Part shown: in pieces, positions 54,864 through 64,000 of the stretch
Layout of the letters: every line of letters starts with the position of its first letter
How positions within the stretch are numbered: the first letter of the stretch is position 1
Origin: Corynascus novoguineensis
Lineage: Eukaryota > Ascomycota > Sordariomycetes > Sordariales > Chaetomiaceae
NCBI GenBank assembly: GCA_033296725.1
Contig: MU857614.1
Location: forward strand, 248,001-312,000
Length of the DNA stretch: 64,000 nucleotides
Reading direction: 5' to 3'
Translations under genes and position numbers: made by a program
The notes under the pieces: model-generated
The model's input: only the letters and a program-made list of their open reading frames with translations
Told to the model about the DNA's origin: nothing
Databases searched by the model: none

Positions 54864-57800
54864 CTAATCACGGAGGTGTCCCCAGCGGCCAGCATTCGCG
54901 ACCGGGGGGAAGAACGTCATGCCAGGAACGGGGGCAGCGACGCCGCCGCCCATGCCCGGTCCGTCGGAGCTCAGAGGCGCGGGGCTCGTGCCTCTGCTAC
55001 CAGCCCCCATCCCGCGTGAGGGTCGAGGGCTCATCATGCTCGTTCGCGGACTGTGCGGGACGCTAGACTGTCGCGTCTCGCGCCGCCCGTTCTTCAGGGA
55101 TTTGAGCTCGTCCTTGGCACGCTCCAGCTCGCGCTCACGATTTTCCAACATTGCGTGGAGTTCGTCCATTTGACGAGCGATCTCGGCCATCTCGCTCTGA
55201 GCGTGCATCTGGTGGATGTTGCGCAGGTTTTCGCTCGCGCGCCTCTTGTACTCTTCGACGGTGCGCTTGAGTTCCTGGTGCTCTTGGTTGAGTTCTGTAT
55301 GCGCATTTGACGCGTCTTGGTACGCCTTGCGGCTGTAATCGACTTCGCTCTGCATCACGCGAATCTTCTTTTCCAGTTTTTCGACTGTGGCAAGGGCCTC
55401 GGCACGATCTTTCTCCGCTTGGGCGAGCCTCGCAATCTCAGGCACAGCCGAAGTTGCTAGGGTATCGGTCGCCTCGGCAAGCTTCGTCTCTAGCAGCTTG
55501 TTCTTCTCTTTCAGGGCCTCGATCTCAGCGTTCTGGGCTTCGAGACGCTCGGTCGCAATGTTCGTCTTCTCAACCGCCTTTTGGCACTGCTTTTCAAAAG
55601 CGCTGCGATCGCGAAGAGCGTCCATGAACTTTGGCTGTAGTGACTGGACGGTACGCTCATGGGACCGTAGCTGTGACTCTAAACTCAGGCAGTGCTCACG
55701 CGTCTTGGCCTCAATGGCGTTTTGTGTGGCGAGCCGAGCTTCTAATTCCGCAATCTGACCAGAATAAGCAATGAACTCCCTCTTCTGGACGATAGAGGCT
55801 TACCTTGCCTGACAGCTTCTCGAGCTGCTCCACAGGGACTTCGACCATCTGTGCAGCAGGTCCCGCAACCGTGTGGTGTGCGAGAGTCTGCTTGAGCAGG
55901 TCGCTCATTCTTGCAGGCGTCGCGTTACGGGACGGCTGCTGCGATTCTAGGAGCCTCGGTCGCTTGATATTCCCCTCATCAACATTTCCCTAAATATTGT
56001 TAAAAGGTTTTTGTTGAATGCAAACTTGGTTCAACTTACCAGAGGCCGTTTCCGACTACCGGCCCCGATTGGGGCTTGTGACTGAGAACGAGGATCCTGG
56101 GTGCGCTCCTGCGAAGACAGCCAGATCTCGAAAATATCGGCAGGGAGTGGAGTTGGTTCCCAATCCAATCCGACCTCGGGGTTTCTCAAATACATGGCGA
56201 ACGTCTTTGCTGCTTCGTGTGGTTCGGTGCTCTGTCGGTCTGGATTCCTGAGATAATCCATTGCGCTAGCCATTGCCACATTCAACGCGTTTCGCCTTTC
56301 GAAGCTGTCAAGATCTTGCTCAATTTGAACAAGCTGCTGACCAATGTGGTCCAGCGAGTAAGTGGCAACCAGCGACAGGATAGTTGGTGCCATGGGCTCT
56401 AAGCCCAACGTGGGGGGCAACTCGGCTGATCTTGCCGCATGATCGAAAGCGATGACGACGTCAATGCCTTGAACCTTTGTCAAGTCTTGTCCAACCGTAG
56501 CCAAAACGATCGAGGTCCCTTCCGTAGTCGTGAACTGTTCCGTGGAGCCCTCTTGTCCAAGAAGTGTATATGGGCAATCCGTCGTCGAGATGACTGCTTC
56601 CAGATATTCGAAAACTCGTCCAGGCTGTGAGAGGACGAGGATACGGGCATTGACATCCCATAGATCCTGGAGGAGTTCATACACAAAAGAGAACTTGCTG
56701 TTTGTATTGGTGGCATGCTTCATCATGTCCACCTTCCCTAACTCTGGAAGATCCTCGTCGTACGCGGGTAGGTCACAAAGATTGAGCAACTGCTCAAAAA
56801 TGGAGTCGATCTTCACGACCAATGAGGCATCTGGAACGCCCGAGTACGAATTGGAAAACACCTCTCCGAACTGAATCATGGTTGACTTGTTCTCTGATAT
56901 GGTGTCGAGGTATTTCGCCCGAGTGCTGGCAGCCATGGGAAGGGTCACGGTGATGTTGCGTTCATCATGACTATCGTCCTCGTCTCTCTCGCTTGAGCCC
57001 ATAGGGAACACGTCGGGTTGCTTCGAGGATGCGCCGGGCAGTTCTGCCACCTCTTCCTCTGGTAATGGATTTTTGGTTGTCAGATCCGCGGGGGATACTG
57101 TCGCCGGAGGCCGTTCATATTCTAATTGTCCGCCCAGAAGAGTATGGTCCCCAGGTGGCGGTTGCAACGCGGACGAGTCAGCTGGCACGGCAGTGGCTTC
57201 CAGATGTGCTGCGAAGTTGCCAGCTGGTGGGTTGATGGCCGACGGAGATGCTAGTTCCAACTCCTGTCTGTGTTCAACAGGCAGATCTCCGGGCGACGGC
57301 CCGAAGATCTGAGCCTGCAGGCGACGGACCGTCTCAAGCGCCGACAGTTGTGGTGTTTCATCCCCTGAGCCTTCCATGATCTGATTTCGGGGAGTAAGCG
57401 GTGGCGACGAGTCTTTCTCGCCCTCTGGGGCACTCTGATCAAGTGCTTGAGAAGGCGGCCTTCTCTTGGGCGCTCGTGGAACGGTGTCGGGTACCACGTC
57501 AACCGGACTCTGATCAATATCTACCGAATATTGGGTAAGGAGACCCGGATGAAAAGAGCTGCGGGAAACCTGCTGGGCAGCCTGTATCCCGGAACCGGAT
57601 CCAAAGGAATTGGCCCCGGACGCAGAAAAATCTTGCTGGCTGGTTTTGGTCTGTTCCTGTTCCGGTTCGAAGCTTGGACTGGTCGAAAATGCCGCTTCAA
57701 TCTCGCAGGACTGCGTCTCGATCTCCGAATTGGGCAGCTCAAAGTTCGGCTGGGTGAGGAAGCCCTCTTTCCAAGGGCTATGCTCCGAGGGCAGCTCAAC

Positions 57801-58777
57801 TTGCAATTGGGACCTTAAGCTCGAAACAGCCGTGCTTTGTATCGCTGATCCTATGTTCGTCTCGACCAACCCCGCTGAGTGACCAAGATTGTGATGAAAA
57901 GCTTCGGGTTGGCGGGAAGGTATGTCAAAGTCGGACCGACTGACCTGGGCCTCGGTGTTTGAGGCGTGTGCACTTTCTCCTTCGAAATCGACAGGGTTGC
58001 TGGCAGGCTGGGTCGTAGACTGGGTTCGCAAAGAATCAAAAAAGTCTTGCGAATCAGCAATCGTACGTTGGCTCACTTGGTCGGTGGAGCGCTGGGAGCT
58101 TTCTTCCTGGGAAGCAGCCGCGTCTGCTGGCTGCGAAGACGGTGCGGATTGAGGCGAGGAGATGCGCAGATATTCGGACGGGTCGAAACCGGGAGGGCGC
58201 GAGATCTCGAGAACGAGTTTGGCGTTGGTTTGTGGGACCGACTGCACAGGCACCCAGCTAGACTGGCCGCCGTCGGTGGAGGTGTAGCCAGAGTCGACGG
58301 ACTGTCTATGCCGTTTCGAGGCCCTCTCGTCTTCCTCGGTGTCCCAAAGCTCCCTGTCCCGCTTCGCCCTCGAATTTGAGGGCAGCGCGGGTTGGCTGTC
58401 GGTATCGGCGGCGGAACCAGAAAGCTCAGGTGCAATGCTTTGTCGTCGCCGCTTTTCTCTCTCCCAGTCCGCGACGGCTGCTTCCGTTACGTTCTCTGCG
58501 GGCTCCTGAATGTATCCAGCATTCTGGTTAGCGGAGCGCTACAGATAGGCGGAACGGGTCAGGGACAAACCCAGGTCGGCTCGTATCGCTCGCCGGTGGC
58601 GGGGTTATCAGCCCAATCTACTTTATACAATAATCTACCCCTCACGAACTTCTCATCAAGGATGTCACGAATCTCGTATAAAGCCTCGTCGGGGGTCGGT
58701 TTCCGAGTCGCTGGTCGGGGCGCTACCGGTCTTCGGCGTTTCTGCTTGGTGGGCTTGGCTGGGAGCCGCCTCGTCAT
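54864..58777 (-). CDS. Chromodomain protein with HDA2/3-like domain and coiled coil
   Basis: Probable subunit of a class II histone deacetylase (HDA1-type) complex. Four exons: 58777-58571, 58505-56040, 55989-55804 and 55754-54864, giving 1249 residues. Exon 1 starts MTRRLPAKP and holds most of a chromodomain (residues about 24-82: ALYEIRDILDEKFVRGRLLYKVDW, then YEPTW). Splicing to 58505 (donor GTTTGT, branch GCTAAC) restores TWEPAENV, the usual chromodomain end. A disordered Ser/Gln-rich region spans about 85-585. Residues about 590-890 (VTLPMAASTRAKYLDTI, LLQDLWDVNARILVLSQPGRVFEYLEAV, GTSIVLATVGQDLTKVQGIDVVIAFDHAARS) match the helicase-like fold of HDA2/HDA3. A long coiled coil covers about 945-1180, and the tail is Ser/Pro/Gly-rich. 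This resembles chromodomain partners of HDA-1 in Neurospora (CDP-2 type), but which orthologue is uncertain. Confidence 0.85.
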
Positions 58778-59888
58778 TGACGCGGCGAGCTGTTGCGATT
58801 GCGCAAGTCGCTGCAATGCACCCGCTGGGAAGTGATTGCGGGTAGGTGAGTGTGATTATTTTGTGCCTAGGAGGTTTCCTATGCATAAAGGGCCCGTCCT
58901 CCAAAAATCGTCGTCGTATGCGCAGGAAACGCAGCCAACTTGCACGCGTTCGTGGCCGGCGAGGTGTCGCGCGATGTAAGGCTGAAGCTTCCTGTTGGAG
59001 TTGGTCCACTAACGGTTAGCCATAAGCTCGCCGGGCTTGCATCAGTCCGCGCCTCCAAGCGATGATTGGCCAGCCTTGCGAACAACCGGTAGAGGGAACA
59101 ACCAACTTGGGATGCAAATCCCCTCTGAACTTCATGAAATAAAATTGAAAATAAAAAAAAATAAAAGAGGTACTAGACTGTGATGGCAATCGGTTGACTA
59201 ATACAGCTCTTACTTTTGTGTTCCCAGTTATTGTCACGATCAAGTGGTAAATGGACGAGGATTTCCGTAGTGCAATGGGAAGTCGCAGCGATGTTCTGGT
59301 CGTGACGCGCTCTATAAGTTTGAATTCTTGAAAGATGTGCTAAGAGACAAATGGCAGGTGAAGAGTTCTGGAAGCTGAAAGGCAAAACCTGGAAACCCGG
59401 TGTGTAACCTGATCGCCAACCGCCTAGGTTCGGTTCAGGGAAGATATAACAATAGAGACGGGCCTCCTATTGTCATCAAAACTGCCTCCGTTTGCTGGGG
59501 ACAGGTATGTTGGCTTCCTAAAACAAAGCACACCTCTTCCACTAGCCAAACCCAAGACAAACCCCGCAGGGCAGTTGTCCTGCGTACGTACAAACTAATG
59601 GTCGAAAACGAGAACAAGCCAACAATCCGGAGCAACATGCCATTTCCGAAGAACATCACATGCCAACCTTGAACCGGCACTACGCTTCCAAAAAACCCAA
59701 TTAAGCCCATCAGTGCCGTCTCCCAACTCTTCCCGATATTAATCCATCATCCATGCCAGCTTTCCCACCAGCCTACATTAGCCCATACCGCTCACCACCG
59801 CTTTCGTATCATACAAGATCCCCTCTCCTATCCATTGATCATGGTGCCTCCGCTCGACCCTACGTCCCCAACAATCAATCTCTCACCA
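58778..59888. other. Intergenic region between glycogenin and the chromodomain gene
   Basis: About 1.1 kb between two minus-strand genes, so it holds the glycogenin 3' UTR and the chromodomain promoter. A frame at 58665-59009 overlaps exon 1 in another frame and is rejected. A short A-rich run is at 59136-59165. Confidence 0.5.
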
Positions 59889-62800
59889 TCACGTCTCAAG
59901 AATATCCCGCTCCTCCTCAGTCGGCAATGCGGGTGTTTCAAAACTGGGAACGTCCTCACCCTTCTCGAACGCCGGCCCGGGACCTTGATAGCTCGGGGAC
60001 GGAATGGCTTTGGCCGGACCCTGTGCCGCTTCCGCTGTGGGGGCAGGTTCCTGCGGAGGCACGATATCCGGCGCTGCCGCCAAGAACCTATTCACCGGGC
60101 TAGTGCCCGTATGCGGCTTAACGGGCTTCGGGCTGACGACGGGCGGCGGCGTGGGAGCGACATAGGTCGGAGACCTGACACCTTCGGACCCAAACGGTAG
60201 CGGACGCAGCGGTATCTCCCGTCGCGGCTCCTCCTTTCCTTGACGTCCCTCCGCACCTCCTCCTTCTTCATCATTACCATCGTCATCATCATCAGCGCCA
60301 CCCAGCCGCTTCATCAACAGCTCCGACTGCTCCTTGGCCAGCTTCCGCAGCTGTGCCGCAGGATCCTTGTAGCGACGAAGGACGTTAGCCAGCTCGCACA
60401 GGCAGTCCGCTGGGGTCCACCGGATCCCGTGCACACATACCCAGTCAGCCTGCCCAGGCACGCCCTCGGCGGCCGATAACTGTTCTCCTTTCTCCTCGCC
60501 CGCTTCATCACCGCCGCCAAAGTAACCACCCCCACCGCTGCCCCAACGTCGCGGCCTCCGGATGGGCGCCGGCGTGACAGGAAGGCTCGGACGGTCGTCC
60601 ACGCTGGGAAAATCTGTCACCTTGGATCCGCGCCTTGGAGTGCCGAAGGTAAAGCCAAACTTTTCTTCTGCGTCTGCTCCTGCTTCTCTCCCGTTCCCGC
60701 CACCACCAGTTCCCGCCAGGGCTAGATTAAGACTGCGCGAGCCGCGGTGTCTCTGCTGCACGCGGTCGACATAGCGATTTATTTCTGGCACATTGTCCCA
60801 TGCGTTTGTCCGCGGAAATGAGGACCAAATGTCGGTCAAGGTCATGGTGGGCGCGAAAGGTGCAGTGCCCGAGCTTGGACCAGGCTGCACTGGCTGCGGC
60901 GGCGTATGTGGTTCGCCCGGTTGTTGTCTTTGATGTTGTCGCTGCTGTTGCTGTTGCTGCTGCTCTTGCTGTTGTTGTTGTGCGGTTGGTTGCGAGGAGG
61001 AGCTTGGTGCGGCCGCTTCTGGTTGGGTGGTGTAGGAGCTTCGCGGAGCATTATTGGTATCATTGGCTCGCGTGCTCGCTGGGCTCACCACCGGGACCTC
61101 AGGTTGTGTTACAGCGGCAAACACGCGGGTCGGCCGCGGCCGGTTCGTCTCCCAGGGAAATACGGGTTTTGGTTTTTCCTCGGGTTTTGCCGGGGGCGCC
61201 TTTGGCACTTCGTACCACATATTTTGAGGGGGGCTTGGATACCGCTCCGGCGGGACGAATGGGGCAGTGTCAGATGACATAGCGTAATGGGTTTGCGGGA
61301 AATTCAAGGCCTCTGGTTTGGAGTCGGGCGGTGGAGGTTGCCTGGAAGTCACTGTCAGCTCCGTGCTCTGCTTTTGGAGGAAAGAGAACGACGTACTTTT
61401 GAGCATCCCAACTCGGTGCCGCTTCTACTTGGGCTTGAGGCTCTGGCTTATGCTCGGGCTGCGACGGTGGTTGAGTGTCCCATGGCTGGTGATCAGATGC
61501 CTGTTGTTTTTGGGACTCAGAATGTGGCCCTCCCTGGAAGCCGGATGGTACGCCCGGTTGTGGAGTATATTGCGGGTGTGGCTGCGAATGAGACTGTTGC
61601 CCCGGCTCATGGTGTTGCTGGTGTGGGTCATGATGTTGATAAGGATGTTGTCCGGAAGAGGGGGTAACTTGATGAGGATGATGCTGTTGCTGGGGATACT
61701 GCATATCCTGTGTTCGATATTGTTGGTCATGAAAGCTTCCAGGCTGGTTGCTGGAAGGCTCGCCAACAGGCACAACGTAACGGACAGTAGGCTGGAACTC
61801 CCCCTTGACGAAGTACTGCACAATATCCGGGACTTGCTCCTCCAGCTGCGACGGTTCACCCTGAGGGGCCTACATCAGATAATTAATACGTAGCTCTCCT
61901 TCTCACGTTGTTACAAACGCACCTCTTTCCGGTAGTGCCGATCATAAACAGCCCACCACCTGCCGAGCATCTGGTCGTATGGCGAGTCGCCAGCGACTCT
62001 TTCTCTGCCCTGCAACCATGGCTTTTCTGTGCCGATGAAGTGGATCAGGCTGATAGTCGACTGAAAATGTTTGTAGGCGGGCAGGTATTGGTAATGGGCC
62101 GAAGGCGTGACGTTGTAGCTGAAGCTGAGGCGGTTGTAGCTGTTCTTAAAATACATGTTCAAAAGCCCCTGGTCTGCGCCGTCAAACGAGACACCTCTCT
62201 CCGCCATGGCCTGCAAGGCGTGGTAGTCGCCCAGATTGGGGGTCAAAGCCATTAGGCCTGTATTGAACAGGTCCGGCCAGCCGATATCAGGGGCAGCTGA
62301 GAATGCATTGGGAAGATCGAAGAGTTCGTCAGGTGCTCGGTAGGCTACCATATCGGCGTCCACGTAAACAATCTTACGGAACTGGGTCTGCTTCCAGAGG
62401 TTGATCTTGGTGAAGGCCGAGTGGAGGTCTCGGCGATTCATGAGATCGAGGTTCGCGGGATGTTCATTTTGAATGCGACTGACGGGAATGACATAGTCAT
62501 ACACAGCCTGGGAAGCGGTTAGCTGAACTGTGCGCGATTGGGCTCCTGACGGATAAAAGAGGCTTGCCTTGAGCTGTGTTACGACGTCGGCCGATACAGT
62601 ATCCAGGGTGACCAAGACGGCCAGCTTCTTGGTGGTGCCCGCATCACGGAGCGAGTGAGCCAGTACCAGAGCGCCTTTTTGGGGGGGGAGGGACCATGTC
62701 AGTCAGCTGTCCCTGGCTCGAATAGAATATCTCAAATGGAAGATCCCAGACTCACCAGGTAAATAGGTGTCTGTTAAAAGCAGCTATGAAGGGAACAGTT

Positions 62801-62975
62801 TTAGCATTCTTGGTCTACTCCAACCCTCACGAGCGGGACTTAAGCTTCATCGCGGCCCAAGCTTCGTTACAGGGCTCCAAATGTGTTGGCCGTGCAATGC
62901 TGAAAGCTTATCCCGGACAACAGAGAAACCACAACTCACGCTGGCATAGACATCTTCCACCCCTTGCGCAGCCAT
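59889..62975 (-). CDS. gnn1: Glycogenin (self-glucosylating glycogen primer, GT8 family) with long disordered tail
   Basis: Primes glycogen by glucosylating its own tyrosine from UDP-glucose, then hands the chain to glycogen synthase. Six exons: 62975-62940, 62783-62756, 62674-62568, 62507-61923, 61869-61397 and 61341-59889, giving 893 residues. Intron 3 (62567-62508, 60 bp) is GC-AG, in frame and without stop; removing it restores TQLKAVYDYVIPVSRI, the family sequence. The N-terminus MAAQGVEDVYASLLLTDTYLPGALVLA is typical. GT8 motifs: RKIVYVDADMVAYR with the DAD metal motif at 107-109, DIGWPDLFNTGLMALTP, GADQGLLNMYF, LSFSYNVTPSAHYQYLPAY and IHFIGTEKPW near 212-221. After about 255 the tail is Gln/His/Pro-rich with conserved islands DIWSSFPRTNAWDNVPEINRYVDR and DWVCVHGIRWTPADCLCELANVLRRYKDP, which may bind glycogen synthase. 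Fungal glycogenins often have such long tails. Confidence 0.95.
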
Positions 62976-64000
62976 GATGCGCACAGGCACCTCGCTAGGT
63001 AGCGGTGTCAAGTCAGATCTCAGGCGAACAGAGGCGCAGAGAGCAAGCCGAGGTGTCCGAGGTGGAAAGCTCGAAAACACCTTACGAACCTGGAAGGGCA
63101 GGCCCGAGCACCTACGGCAAAGTCGGGGAGGCGGGAAGTTGGAAGGGTGTCACCGAAGGAGCAATCGGCAACGCTCTTCAGAATAATGGAGGCGAGGAAG
63201 AAACGGCAGAAGGAAAAGGTTTATCGTAGAGTAGGTTAGATAGCAAAACCTGCGGTGCCGCTAAATCAGCGCATCTTCCCTCGACGTGCGACCCTGGTCG
63301 CAACTCAATGTTTACACTGCGCAGTCGCCAGCTCGGTTATCGCAGAGAGCCCTCGAGAACCCTCGATGAGCTGCAGGCTTGGTCCAACAAGGATCCGCTA
63401 CAGGGAGAGCTTGGGGGTGCACCAGATCCAAGCATTTCCCTGCGGGGCAACCACCATACAGCAAGTCACTGGGCCTCGATTTGTCCCTTCTTGCAGCATG
63501 CGGCGGCGTGCAGCGGCAGGCCAGCCGCGGGGCGTAATCAGGCTAGAAACGGTAATTGTGTGCATTCACCGGCAACAGGTTTGGTGGCACCAGACGGGAC
63601 CTATGTTGCTCACGTTGCAATCAACAAGCCAGCATCAAGCGAGCGTTGAGAAAGTCATTGAGCGTGTAGCGTGCCAGTGCAGGCCGTGACTGCAGAGGTC
63701 GGAGAAGATGGGGTCGCGATTTCCAGTCTGCGAGTCTGGACCCGCTTGCCTTGCAGACAGCACCGAAAATCCTGTCCCGGAAATGAGCTGTGCCAGTGCC
63801 AAGCCATCAAGTTCATCGAGTGAGGGACTCAACGGTTCCTTTTGAGACATGCGGATGAGGCGGCTTGCAGACTTTGCAGTCATTCAACGTTTATGGTGTT
63901 GAATGACTAGAAACTGCATCCAATTATGACGTTTTCAGCCAAACCAAGAAGCCTTACCTACACATATATGTCTTAAGAAAGCGTGGAATATGGTTCTTTG
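62976..64000. other. Upstream region of glycogenin, to window edge
   Basis: About 1 kb containing the glycogenin promoter. ORFs at 63255-63689 and 63308-63649 lack recognisable motifs. No gene is supported up to the edge. Confidence 0.4.

Noticed and set aside
58506..58523. Alternative acceptor for chromodomain intron 1 at 58523
   Set aside because: It would make a 47-bp intron and insert N-A-G-Y-I-Q before E-P-A-E-N. The acceptor at 58505 lies at a better distance from the GCTAAC branch sequence and gives the canonical chromodomain ending.
1..64000. tRNA, rRNA, CRISPR arrays, bacterial operons, riboswitches
   Set aside because: I looked for T-loop GGTTCGA-type boxes, direct repeat arrays and riboswitch-like leaders and found none that fold or repeat convincingly; the DNA is clearly fungal nuclear.

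Overview
The window is nuclear DNA of a filamentous ascomycete, most likely a Sordariomycete of the Sordariales/Chaetomiaceae type. Genes are split by short GT-AG introns (about 49 to 169 bp, often with a CTAAC-like branch sequence). Coding regions are GC-rich. Typical fungal genes are present, including an AA9 polysaccharide monooxygenase with a CBM1, a plasma-membrane proteolipid and a chromodomain/HDA2-3-like protein. There are no operons, no ribosome binding sites and no CRISPR, and I found no tRNA or rRNA gene. All gene models were spliced by hand from the sequence with reading frame checked across every junction; the genus is an inference.

Layout. 1-1662 (-): 5' part of the XRN1 exonuclease gene, running off the left edge. 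2459-3998 (+): HAT2-like WD40 histone chaperone, divergent from XRN1. 6274-8373 (-): NRP1-like RNA-binding protein with a degenerate ERI-1-like nuclease domain. 10835-11255 (+): PMP3 proteolipid. 12472-14505 (+): unknown low-complexity protein. 15120-18670 (-): CTK1/CDK12-like kinase with a long RS-rich N-terminus. 21240-21780: decayed LINE 3' end. 21895-24319 (-): DUR3 urea transporter. 25380-27114 (+): NtaA-type flavin monooxygenase. 27658-29420 (+): linalool dehydratase/isomerase-like protein. 30903-33283 (+): glycogen synthase. 34607-37004 (+): F-box-like protein. 37005-42414: no recognisable gene. 42415-43662 (+): unknown Ser/Thr-rich protein. 46741-48034 (-): secreted AA9 LPMO with CBM1. 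49780-50933 (-): ELO fatty acid elongase. 52699-53506 (+): cytochrome c oxidase subunit 6. 54864-58777 (-): chromodomain plus HDA2/3-like protein. 59889-62975 (-): glycogenin.

How the genes relate. Most are unrelated housekeeping genes. Glycogen priming (glycogenin) and elongation (glycogen synthase) are both here, 26.6 kb apart. HAT2 and the chromodomain protein both act on histone acetylation, in opposite directions. The stretch from about 20.7 to 29.5 kb looks accessory: LINE debris, AT-rich spacers, a urea transporter, a bacterial-luciferase-family monooxygenase and an LDI-like protein that keeps the two active-site cysteines of bacterial linalool dehydratase/isomerase. That monooxygenase/LDI pair is the best candidate here for an undescribed pathway. 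The NRP1-like protein, with an apparently dead nuclease fold joined to an RRM and two zinc fingers, is the most interesting single protein.
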